This document shows positions 24,509 through 35,371 of a stretch of DNA of 64,000 nucleotides, piece by piece. The position numbers and the translations under genes are program-made. Positions within the stretch are counted from its first letter, which is position 1; each line of letters begins with the position of its first letter. The notes beneath the pieces were generated by a model, which had not been told where the DNA came from, did no database searches, and was given only the letters and a program-made list of their open reading frames with translations. Location of the stretch: NCBI GenBank assembly GCA_037043235.1, contig JAWRVZ010000094.1, forward strand, positions 2,367,001 to 2,431,000, given 5' to 3'. This DNA comes from Rhodeus uyekii (taxonomy: Eukaryota; Chordata; Actinopteri; Cypriniformes; Acheilognathidae).

Positions 24509-24901
24509 TTAAAGGGATAGTTAACCCAAAAATTATCATTCTGTTATCATTTACTCATGCTGTTCCAAACATCATAAAATATATTCCAATGAATTCAACA
24601 AGTTCACTTTCTGCCTTAATTTAAGTATAATCAAAATGGCTGTACAAGTCCTTTCAAATACTCATCTTCATAATTACACATAACCTGAAAATGAGTACAA
24701 CTAATTTCATAACTGATTAACTTTGTACAGTTATTAAACTGAATAATGACTCTTTTAGAGCTTCTTTACAGCAGAATTTGACATTTTGCAGAATAGCTTC
24801 TTTTGTGTTGCATAGAAGACATAAATTCATACACGTCTGGAATAATATGAATATAAGTAAATGATAACAAATGATCATTTTTAGCTGAACTATCCCTTTA
24901 A
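24509..24901. mobile_element. TTAA-flanked MITE (393 bp)
   Basis: Termini TTAAAGGGATAGTTAACCCA and, inverted, TTAAAGGGATAGTTCAGCTA lie on TTAA sites at 24509-24512 and 24898-24901. This is a very common cyprinid element. The TTAA duplication suggests a piggyBac- or Kolobok-type mobiliser; I cannot decide which. A diverged relative lies at 37310-37500. Confidence 0.8.
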
Positions 24902-27339
24902 GATGACCTCTACGTACACATAAAGGCCTGCAGTGAAGATTTTGAGAGTGATCGACTGATTGTTCACACTCAGTAAAACTACACATTTCTTTATCTGTTC
25001 TTTATGAGCACCATAAAACTCCTCCTTTACGAACTACTGTCTCTCTCTCTCTCTCTGTTTTTCTGTCGGTCTCTCGCCGCACAATTATAATCTCCTTACA
25101 GCAGCTCAGCATCCATCGCTCATGATGAAGAGAGACGGAAACATGCAAATGCTCAAACTGTGTGTGTGATGCGCTCATGCGTCCCAGAAAACTTTGCATG
25201 GATATTTGAGGTCATATTTGATGCCTGCATTTGTGTGTGGTATCTGCACATGTGCAACGTTCTGTGTTGCTGTGTTCATGCGTGCCAGTCGGCGTGGTGC
25301 TGGTGTGTAAGGTGTTCATGCGTTTGCTAATGGAACTCATTCCTCATTTCACAGCGAGACGTGATTCCCATGAGAAACATAAATCACAGTCAAGCGCTCT
25401 GACTTCAGCTGTGTGTGCTCTGCAGTATTTCTTGCGATATCAGAGTGTGCTCTTGTGGACTTTGACAGCTCTGAGTTTCTGCTTCCTCTGGACACTTTCA
25501 CTAGTTTACAGCTCACGAGATCCAAACAAGCGTCTCAGTCTCGCCCAGTATTACAGTATTAAGCACTGTATGATCTAAGCTATTCACTGCAATAGTCTTC
25601 TGTCTCATTTCCATGTATTTTTCATGAATTTCAGTTAAATAACTACTCATATATAATGCAATGCTCATATAACTCAAGTCATTTCAGTCCACCAGTATAG
25701 CCCTAACCCCCCTCAAAAATTGGGTGATATATTTGAAGTCATTAATGGGTTTTTCTTCAACTACACACATTATTGAAGCTAAAACATATTTCCACTTAGG
25801 CCTGGGCAATATTTCAAGTTTGTACATTATATTGATATATTCTATTTATACCAAACGGAAATAGTCTGCCTTGTTGGCAGAGGCTACTTACAATAACCCA
25901 GCCCACTGTCGTCTGGTTGGAAAAATTACAGAAGATGTTGGATTTTTAACAGTGGCAAATGTGTAGATATAAGTTTCGTATGGCAGAAAGTTGACACAAA
26001 TCGACCCGAGTTTGAATCGGTCTTTTGCTAAACTCACTCTACTCCCTTTTCACATATTGTATCAGAAAGGCATTTATTTTCAATAAAAGTTAAGAAAATA
26101 ATAGAAGAGTGCCTAAAGTGTTTAATAAATAATTAAATAAATAATAAAGTGTTTATCGGTTAGGGTTAGGTGTAGGGAGGGCTCTATTGTCCCAATAAGG
26201 CAGCATTCATTTGATAACTTTAATAAATATTATTATTTACACTATGTTATAATTGCATATCGTTTAACACTGAAATACAGTACCGTACAATATAGTACCT
26301 GCCAATATTTAGAAGTATAAATAGCTAACTAACTACCATTTTCACTTATGGCAAAGAAAATACAACCAATGTTACGTTTATATCGGTATTAACTCGTTTT
26401 TAGTAAGACGTGTGCATCTGAAAAACAGTAGACGACACAGAGTGAACTGCTGTGGGGGAAAAGCATAATCCAATTTGTCCTACACATGAGACATGCTTTA
26501 TATAAGGGCTTCAAAATAACTCAAAAGACATAGTTAAGGCATACAGTTTAATGCGGCTTTCTCCATCAGATGCTCTGGGAGTAAAAAATATTTCCATTTT
26601 GTTTTCCATATTTCCATGTTTTGTTGTTAGTTCCACGTGTACAAGCATTATGAAAGTGAGTCTCATCTAAAGTTCACAGACTTCAGTGAACAAGTACCAC
26701 TTGATCTGAAAGAAAACAAAACTCATTCTGACTAAAATATAGATTTTACTGTAATATTTGTTATTGGACATTAAATCTGCCGTATGTAGAATCTACAAGT
26801 GTATTTTTATAATAGCAGTAACTGTAAAATGACTATTGTAATGGGGTATATCAAATGTAGACTGATATAATTACTAAACTCAGATGAGTGAATGTGTGTT
26901 CCTCTTACCAGTCAACATACAGTCTATGCTTTTGTTTTTATTCATTTTCATTTTTAATTTAGTGAATTTAACATCTACTTTAAAAAAAAAACTTATTAAT
27001 ATTATGTGATTTTAACCCTTTTTGTTTATAATATATAACAGTCTATGTGATTACAGGATATGAAATAACATTTCTAAACCAATTTAAATAGAAAAAAAGT
27101 AAATGTTTTGGGGGTTTGTGCCATAAAATCCATCCCTAGTGCCATGGTTATTCATTTGAAGATCACATTAAATCTGTCTAGAAACTGTTTTACCATGTAG
27201 TCATCATTTAGTTCATTAAAATATAAATTTCATCATAAAATATTAATAGTGTTTAAAACTATTTATAGAGTCGGGTGATTTATATTAGATTTCTGTGATT
27301 TGTGATGTCATTTGAGATGTGATAGAAATTACATTGGCA
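24902..27339. other. Unassigned intronic DNA
   Basis: No gene was found. A (TC)n run lies at about 25039-25056. A minor GGTTAGGGTTAGG at 26158 is part of a common dispersed repeat and not a telomere. A 'GGCCTGGGCAATA' motif at 25799 resembles a hAT end, without a partner. Confidence 0.4.
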
Positions 27340-27680
27340 ATATATTTTAAAATGCAATTTATTTCTGCGAACAAAGCTGAATTTTCAGCATCATTACTCC
27401 AGTCTTCATTGTCACATGATCCTTCATAAATCATTCTAATATGCCGATAAGCTGTTTAAGAAACATTCTCATCAAAGCTGTAAATGGTTTTTGATATTTC
27501 ATTTTTTGTGGAAATTGAGGATTCTTTGATGAATAGAAGGTTCAAAAGAACAGCATTTATTTGAAATACAATTATTTTGTAACATAATAAATTATTATTT
27601 ACTTTCACTTTTGATCAATTGAATATGTCCTTGCTGAATAAAAGCATTGTTTTCTTACAATATAATAAATACAACTTTTG
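27340..27680 (+). repeat. Cyprinid dispersed repeat (continuous copy)
   Basis: The landmarks run in order: AAAGCTGAATTTTCAGCATC, CAGTCTTCATTGTCACATGA, CAAAAGAACAGCATTTATTT and CCTTGCTGAATAAAAGC. The block occurs very often in zebrafish and carp non-coding DNA. It serves as reference for the rearranged copy near 22.2 kb. Confidence 0.65.
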
Positions 27681-30600
27681 AATGGTAGAAGTGTATCCTG
27701 TAAAACATTATTAGTGGACAAATTAATTCAACTAGTAAGATTGTATAAGTGTTTTAAAAGAGTTTCTTTTCTAGAAGTCCACAAGGCCAGAAGTGTCCAT
27801 AGATGCCAAGCTTCACAAAATAAAGATTAATAAACAGCCATGCAGTTCTTCCTCATGTGCCGATATCCGTTGTTTCTTCAGCCATCGAAATATAACACTG
27901 ATGACAATAACAGCTGCTCTCATCTGTCTAGCCTCCACCCAACCAACCATTCATTCAACGCCAGTGAGAGACATAGACAGATCAATAAGGGAAGGGATAT
28001 TTAGCAGTAAATGGAGAAAAAACAACAAGATACACCAAAATAGAGAGCACGAGTCGAGTTCAGGAAGTGAAAATGTTGCTCTCTACCTATAATCCTCAAG
28101 AAAGAAAATTGGGGGGTTCATTACATCATTCACAATGCTTCATGGGACTGCAGTTTAAAAAAAATAAGAAAAGAATAATTATATTTGTTTCTGATTCCCT
28201 TTTTTTGAAAATGTTGAATGAAATCTCTATTGAGAGATTGTGCCGTAAAAGTAAAAGTTCACCGTTCACTTTAACCAGTATAGTGAGAGTGGTTTGTTCT
28301 TCATTGTGCTCCGCTCTCTCCTCCGTCACACTGTCTCGATCATCGGCTCTCTTCCCAATAAACAGGATTTATAGGAGCCATAATAACCCTCCATACACCC
28401 TTCTCTCCTGATGTCTTTTTCTGGAGTTTCACGGAAAATGGTCAATTATAAACTGACCGACTTGATGTCATTAGTAATCATGGTATTCATACGTGGAGTA
28501 AACGCCTCATTTTTGTACAAGCAGACGCTGAAAAGAAGTGAAACTGCTAAAGCCTTTCTGACGGAACCATTGTGATAATTCGCACACAATTCTACACAGA
28601 AACCTGCTTTTTTTCTTTTCAAATAATAGACAATAAAACAGCTCTTTGAATGACTGAAAGTGTGAAATGTGTAAAACGCTGCTCATGTGTTTCTCTTATT
28701 TACTGAATTATGTTTGTGTCTCTGTGCAGTTTTGTCAGAAATCCCACAGAACATTTTGCATTAAATGAGTTGAGTGCTTAATAATTCAGATTTTGTCAAA
28801 CATACTTAATTGCTCTCAATGAACACTATATGGAAAAATTATATTTTCATAAATATCTGAATCTAAAGTTGTTCATGCATAAAATGGATGTTTTTATATA
28901 GAATTCATTTAAATAATATTACTGTTCATTTGGTTGAAAAAGTATTCTCCAAAAAATAAATAACCATGATATGTAGCTAGTTTTAAACATCTATATCCTC
29001 GCCCCCTCTGATTAACTAAGTCAACATCTGCTCTCAAATTTACTAACCCATATTGAGTGATGATTTATGTAAAACAAACCCACAGTCTTGTTTCTTGCAA
29101 CATTGTTACCTTTCTGCATTTGATTCAATGTTTACCTCGTTTAATTCCCACATTTTGGTAAAAAGATCACAAAAAACGAAAACCTAAGACAATTAAAAAG
29201 GAAAATGTGTTCTGAAGGTTAAATGCTTTCTCTCACTCAGCATTTGATGGAAATTGGGGTGGGGGGAGGGGGTCAGCATTTCACGCTCTATTAAGATTAT
29301 TGTTATATTTCATTGTACACCCCATAGAACGTGCTGAATTTAAATGGGATCACGGTGGCTCTTTCGCAAGGTCGTGTGGACCTACAGTCGGAAGTGAGGG
29401 GTCAGTTTTGGCTGTGATCGTTTGGCAGATTACAGGCTCGATCATTCCCAGAACTTCTGGCACTCCATTCATTTTCTCAAACAAGTCGGCGCCCCATAAT
29501 TGTAGACTTGTTTTCTTATATACAGACTTCTTTCTCTCCGTCGCTCTCATGTGGATTTTTTTTTCTTTTCTTCAGAAACCTTGACATTCCAGAAGATCTA
29601 GTCATGGACTTCTAAAAACATTCCTCTTTCCCCCCACTTCATTCTTTCATTGCCTTTCTGTTTTTCCATCATGTTTGGAATGTCATCGAGGGACTTGCAG
29701 CGATCAGGAACCTGAGGAAAATTTTCTTCATCTCAGCCAAATTCAGTCTTCCCGCAGAGGTCACGGAGAGTCTGTGGGAAAAATAACCTGAACGCGAGAC
29801 TGACGGACTGGAAAAAGAAAAATGAGCACAATCTGCCATATCAGTGCTCTGGAAGAAATTAGTCTTCAACTCAAGATGTTCCTTATAATTTCCTATGGCA
29901 AGCGTTTCCTTGTTTCAATGCCACAAGCGACATTCGCACACACCAGCCGTCTAACCTCATGTGTGTGTGTTGGGGGCTCAACTGGATCACATTTCAACCA
30001 AATATGCAATGCTCAGGCATGATATCTACTCCGACGCTTCACCCCAGTGCGCACAAGCGCAAACTCCACTCCAAACAGCAAATTATTTTGTCTTCAGTCG
30101 CAAATGTTTTTGCCTGGTAGCTGCAGCGGGATTGGAAATCGAAGGCGTTTCCACAGCGTTAATTGTGGGATGTCGGACTGCAGTGGCAAGCACTGATTGT
30201 TTGGGCATGTGTGTATGAAACACACACACCAGAAATTTCTGGAGCCAATGGACTGTAAGTGCTGATCGACTGCAGAACACACACACGGGGCACTTTGGGC
30301 TCATTTTCATCCCCTCACTGACTCGCCCCTTTATCGGCCCCTTTTAACCCTTTTGCAGACGGACGGCACTCACTGCTGATGACATTAATGCTCAATTCAT
30401 TTCCTCAGTTCAGGGGCCCCTAGCGGCCACACGCAAACACAGTGAGAAAGCAAGCAGAGAGACAATCGGGCGCTCATTATGATCGTGTCAAACGTTATCA
30501 TAGAGTTCAGAGGTTTTCGCTGCTTTGTTTCTTTTTGGTAGAATTTTCGTCTAAAGTTTGGATGTTTATGAGGCAAAACCAAGCAAGAAAGAAAAAGAAG

Positions 30601-31145
30601 ATGAAAAAAGAAACATGAAATGATTAAGACAGATAAAGCAGAGCTTAGACTTAATATACAATAACACCCTAGAACTATTGAGGAAAAGCCTCACAACGGT
30701 CAGCAACAACATGATGATGAAAAAAAAAAACTCAAATAACCAAAGTCGCTTCAGTCTGCATTCTGGTCAAAGTACTCAAACCTTTGTCATTTGTGTAATC
30801 TGACATGAGAAACATGATGAGCATTTAATCCAGGAGTAACAGGAGGCTTTACACACACACACATATATATATATAAATAAATGCCAAATACATGCTTTTA
30901 TAATTCCATATCCACCATTGTATACTATTTAAGTGCACAGAAAATCATCTCATTCACCAATTATATGTGAAATTAACCTCTTAGCGGTCTCATAATATAT
31001 ACTCTCACGCTGTCATTAACACTTATGTACTGTTATATACTGGCATACACATGTAGCCTCTCTCTTTCTCACACACACACTTCTGTTGGGATTTGTAATG
31101 TTCCCAAAAGACCCCACTCAGTTGAAAGCGCGTTAAATGTCTTAC
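27681..31145. other. Unassigned proximal intron sequence
   Basis: No transposon with definable ends was recognised in this 3.4 kb next to the promoter exon, in contrast with the rest of the window. Complex, less AT-rich stretches occur at 29640-29900 and 30020-30500. Regulatory elements may be expected in such a position, but none was identified. Confidence 0.4.
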
Positions 31146-31340
31146 CTGCTCGCCATCATCATCATCATCATCTTTCTCGTCATGGTGTTGTGTGAGTTCA
31201 GTTGAAGAGAGTTTATTCACATCCAGTGATAATCCAAACGCCGCTGCGCATCTGAACGGAGCGCGAGCGTTTCTCTGTTCGGTCTGTTCTGTCAGTTCTG
31301 TCAGTTCTTCAGCGCGCCACAGAGTTTATCACACATACAA
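31146..31340 (-). other. Exon 1 (5' untranslated) of the minus-strand gene
   Basis: A strong donor GAGCAG|GTAAGA ends the exon at 31146. The reading frame that continues into exon 2 is closed by TAA at 31328-31326 and has no ATG after it, so the exon is non-coding for the main product. Three upstream start codons are present: 31251 (12-codon ORF ending TAA at 31213), 31223 (ATG immediately followed by TGA), and 31183 (an ORF with six consecutive ATG codons that stops just inside exon 2). Such uORFs usually dampen translation. The 5' boundary (transcription start) is not visible and is set arbitrarily inside the CpG-rich block. Confidence 0.65.
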
Positions 31341-31570
31341 GTATTCGATTCTCCTCTAAGAGCTCCTCACAGCGCGTATGACGCGCGTCGGCTGTGATCG
31401 GAGCAGTGCGAGCGGATCATCGCGGAGCGCGAGGGGAAAAGGGGGAGAGCGCGTGCCGACCAAAAGACGCGTGCGGCGAGACTGCGCGCTCGAGCCCGAG
31501 CAGCACTGGAGAGGGACGGAGCAGGGAGTGACGTCACCCGCCCGCACCGAGTCCGGGCGAACGAGTGAAG
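31220..31570. promoter_or_regulatory. CpG-island promoter
   Basis: This is the main extended GC-rich, CpG-dense block near the gene, with runs such as GCGCGTATGACGCGCGTCGG and GAGCGCGTGCCGACC. It overlaps the untranslated exon 1 and begins directly after a dispersed repeat ends at about 31572. The position relative to the donor site fits a promoter. There is no canonical TATA box at a safe distance; a TTTAAAG motif lies at about 31572-31578 at its upstream edge. Confidence 0.65.
31529..31536. promoter_or_regulatory. Perfect palindromic CRE (TGACGTCA)
   Basis: The 8-bp consensus for CREB/ATF dimers lies inside the CpG island, about 385 bp upstream of the exon 1 donor. It suggests cAMP or activity-dependent control of the gene. 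Binding is inference. Confidence 0.6.
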
Positions 31571-31571
31571 C

Positions 31572-31960
31572 TTTAAAGTCACCATGAAATCAAAATTGAC
31601 ATTGCTTGTAGTGTTTATTGTAAATGATTTATCCGTGTAGGGTACATCGTTATTTAAAAAAAACGAATAAAATAAAATAAATAAATAATGTGCCTCATTA
31701 TAATCTTTAAATTAAAATAGCTTCCCCTCCCTCTTGCAGCAACATTTCTTCTCTGATGACGTGTTTACTTAAGGGCGGTTAAATAGCATTTATGTCTGTA
31801 ATCTTCTGGCGACTTTTTCCTCCCTCGAGCAAAGATTTTTTAAACTAGGCCTATTGTTAAAAGTTTTTGTGTACCATATATAGTTTTTTTTTCTTTTTTT
31901 CAGGAATACATAGAAAGGAATCGTAACGTAAAAAGCTACATGTTGTTATTAAGCATATGA
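31572..31960 (-). repeat. Dispersed repeat fragment abutting the promoter
   Basis: The left edge (TTTAAAGTCACCATGAAATC, AAAATTGACATT) and interior (TCTGATGACGTGTTTAC) are familiar from a dispersed fish repeat. The class was not determined and the right end is approximate. Confidence 0.45.
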
Positions 31961-31987
31961 TATTACGACTGTTTAGTATAATTGTAA

Positions 31988-31990
<3 letters not shown>

Positions 31991-32068
<78 letters not shown>
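31991..32068. repeat. (TA)n microsatellite, 39 units
   Basis: A pure TA run of 78 bp lies about 450 bp upstream of the CpG island. Long pure TA tracts can form cruciforms and are unstable. Confidence 0.95.
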
Positions 32069-32071
<3 letters not shown>

Positions 32072-35051
32072 GTATCCACTCTGCATGTTAAGATGATTTA
32101 TTGATTTGTCAACGATAAAGTAATTGTAATTCTTTTAACTACTTAAGGAAGTTAAAGGAATTTATAAAATTAATACAGTTGTATTTATTCATTCATTCCT
32201 TCATTCATTCATTTAAGCTGAAAAGCTAAATTAATTCATTTTTAAAAGGAACACTGCTGATCTATTTAGTGATTTTTTTAAAGGGTTTAAATAAAGGATT
32301 GCACATTTTTATCTACAGTCCTTCTAAAGACTTATTTCTGTGATATGTAATCCATTTAAAAAGAGACCAAGATAATTGTAGTTCTTATGTTTTGTTAAAA
32401 CCATTCAATACGGATCGTAATTGAAAAACGTTGGAGCCTCTTACTGTTGCTAGGGTTACTGTACCGGACACAAGCTGTGACTTTAAGAGCAAAGAGTTCA
32501 AAACTAAAAAGAAAGAAAACTTAAAATTCAAAAGCATCAAATATGAATGTGTGCCAGATGCAGTGTGTTAGAATGTCAGTACCACCGGTGGCCTGTTGGG
32601 CGCAGCAGAGTTAATTTGTGGCTTTACAGAACCAGGCTGTTATATGTTCTGATAGCTGACAAGTGGTAGTCCTGACCCAGTTAATACGAAGATTCTAATC
32701 TAAGAAAAATACTGCTATCAAATCACAAATTTAAGTGTTCGACAGGCAGCTGTGTGTGAGTGTGTGTGTGAGTGAGTCTGTGTGTGTGTGTTAGAGACAG
32801 TGTTTCCAATGCATCATTAAACAGATTGAAGGACTTCTCATTCCAACAGCTGAAGCTCTGCCCTGCAGGCACCAGCACACAGTGAAGGTGTTCTGCAAAA
32901 ACTTGCCCGCCTGGCAGCGTCCAAAAACAATCTGTGCAGCCCACCGCTTCAGGACAAGAGAATTCACAGTGAAAACAACAGACTGTCTGTGGGTGCAGCT
33001 CGATGGGAAGATGTGCTTTCAGCCTCACCTGTCCTACTGCTAGATCATTCATATCAGCTGCATCAGGTTACTGCTATTAACAACTACCGATGATACGATA
33101 TGCATCGCTTATTAAACCACTAAGGTTGAAAATGTTGGTCTAATTTCAAAATTTGATGCCAAAGTCACAACCAGCAAAAATACATCCATTGCACTTTTTC
33201 ACTCAAAATTATAATAAAACGGCACCCATAAAAACACTACAAACTTAATTTTATAAAATCAGTATCTTACTCAAGAAGCAGACTTGAACTAACTTATAGC
33301 AAACTATAATACAACTATTTTCTGAATTATTTAATAGAAGAATTCAGTATTCAAATGAATAGTATCGCAGTATCACCAAATATGTGTGCACAGCCCTAGT
33401 CAAGTCTACATAGAAACCTTGTTTTGAGAAAAATCTGGAGTCCCAGAACAAAATCTATCATAACACTTACCTTGGCAGCAGCAAATGGCAATATTTTTGT
33501 TTGTTTCATAAGTGCTATTTGGACTAGTTTTCCCTGAGGTGGTCTGGGAAAATCAAGAATCCTAAATGACCACTCAGTCCTGTAAACTGCTGTAATGGGA
33601 CACTTGGCATGCTTTTTTATTGATGATTAAATGAATAGAGTTTTTTTCCTATCACATATTCCCTAGCACATTAGTGAAAACCTTTTTGAAAATTGAAAAA
33701 TTGTCAAATTTTTGTAAAATATTTTAATAATTTTGTTTTCAGCTCAGTGCATTTGCTTTACAGTAAAATTATACTACTATACTATTTTTACATTTTTTAT
33801 CATCACATCTAAAAAAAGAGAGATTGACCTTTGTTTCATGAATCATGAATCCATTGGACTACTTTGTCGGTAGTTGAATGGATTCACGAGTTACAGCCAT
33901 TGAAGTTCAGATTTATAATAAAAAGGGGGTGACGGCTAACAGTAATTCCATTGCCTAAATTTGTGTACAATTTCATTGTAATCACATATGAAGCACTTAT
34001 TTTAAAGTGACTTCTGTAGAATTCTATCCACTTATAACTATAAAGATCCTGATCCCACCTCAATCAACAACTGTAACAGAATTTGTTTAGGAAATGAATC
34101 CCGTCAGAAACCACAACTCTCAGACACACAGAGAGCAACACGTAAACCTCAGGTATCACTTAGTGACTGAAGGAGATTGAGTTGGATTTGGTCTTTAGGC
34201 GTCTGCCGGCAGACCCCGCCATCTGAAAGCGAGTGGGTTTTCTCTGCTATCCTCTCCACTGACTGTAATCGAATACGGGACGTGACTGGATTTACAGTGG
34301 AAATCTGGGACCAACCGTGTGTCTGGATTGGTGAAGCGCCCGACTAATACAGCAGGGGCTTTCTGATGAATGAGAGCTGGCTGGAATCTATCAGCCAGTT
34401 ATATTATCTATCAGGAATGGACTCTGTCATTCAGTGGCTCTCGGAGGTCAATAAAAGAGCCGTCTGTTGCGGTGATGGATGGAGGTGAGGCATCAATACG
34501 AAAACTTGGCTTTGATTCCAAGGAGAGAAGGTCTGGTGTGGCACAGTTTGTTTTTATTTACTGCAATGTTTACTGAAGGTTGAGGTTGTCCTGTAAAACC
34601 GCTGGCTGCTCAATCAACAGCGGAGCAGGTGAATTTGAATCTGTGGGAATTAATTTCATCCTGAAGGAAATGAATCGGTAGAGGAATACCTGGAAATTTG
34701 CCAGTACGAGGTGTGGACGAAACAGTCGGCATGGTGCTTGGTCAGCACAGACATACAGCCGTATTTCTGACTCTGCCCATTGGATCCCAAGAGCTCCAAG
34801 GTTGATGTGTGGCCGTGAAGTATCGGCTTCTCCGAGAGACTAATAGCTCCAGTAATGAAGCGTCGTTTGACTGTGTGATTCATTCAAACAACCAAATCTT
34901 TATTGCCTTGTTTGTAAAGGCAAGCCGTATATCAGTGTGAACCTGCAGAAGAGTTGGTCTGCCTGACCTTGTTCTGTCGGGCTGCTCGCAACTGATGCTG
35001 GTATGAACTTACACACAAGACAACACACAAAATCCTAAAAAAATGATAACA
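32069..35051. other. Unassigned upstream DNA
   Basis: No gene was found. The stretch 34190-34560 and the stretch 34640-34900 are complex, comparatively GC-balanced and non-repetitive, and are raised as candidate conserved elements. 33080-33402 ends in ATGTGTGCACAGCCCTA, reminiscent of a hAT terminus, without a partner. A (GT)n-like run lies at 32752-32791. Confidence 0.4.
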
Positions 35052-35371
35052 CAGTGATCCCTCATTTATCGCGGTTAATGTGGACCCGAATCAGTTTGGG
35101 GTGCACCTCATCGTCAGATATCGGCACTGGATCATCAAAATTTGCTTCTGAGAGAGGCGAAGAGGCTCCCACTCCACTCGTGCTCTCATTCGTCGATCTC
35201 GCACCAGACTCTCTCTTTGTCTGACATCCAGGGAAACCGTTTCTCTTGCATCACGATGAAGCAAAACTGCTTTCCGCAATATGGCTGCCGATATGGCGGT
35301 GTTTTTGAATTATTATTTTTTTTTATAAAATATTTTTTATAAATCTGCGATGCACTGAGGCCGCGAAAAGC
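35052..35371 (+). mobile_element. pogo/Tigger-like element fragment, second copy
   Basis: The segment starts CAGTGATCCCTCATTTATCG and ends at CTGCGATGCACTGAGGCCGCG. It is the same family as 14747-15296, with a shorter left part. It lacks the outer right terminus, as the other copy does. Confidence 0.7.

Larger units (their letters stand above)
444..31145 (-). other. Inferred first intron (30.7 kb) of the minus-strand gene
   Basis: The span lies between the donor GAGCAG|GTAAGA at 31146/31145 and the acceptor at 444. It contains no other ORF with family resemblance outside transposons. Known content is listed separately: hAT, Tc1, pogo, SINE, TTAA MITE, LTR and microsatellites. A long first intron after an untranslated exon is common in genes for receptors and adhesion proteins, but this is not evidence for identity. 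Extra alternative exons cannot be excluded. Confidence 0.55.

Noticed and set aside
25231..25578. A 115-codon plus-strand open frame
   Set aside because: No recognisable motif, Cys/Leu/Ser-rich composition and no splice context. Probably chance.
26155..26180. Telomere-like GGTTAGGGTTAGG
   Set aside because: Only two units, embedded in a common dispersed repeat.
31023..31220. A 65-codon minus-strand ORF with a run of Asp, starting at GTG
   Set aside because: It has no ATG, reads through the splice donor into the intron, and its frame has an upstream stop. It is the leader in the main frame, not a protein.
31356..31587. Open frames in the CpG-rich block on both strands
   Set aside because: GC-rich DNA has few stops. 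There is no splice support and no protein resemblance.
32723..33052. A 109-codon minus-strand open frame
   Set aside because: The C-terminal part is a translated GT repeat (THTHTH) and the rest has no family match.
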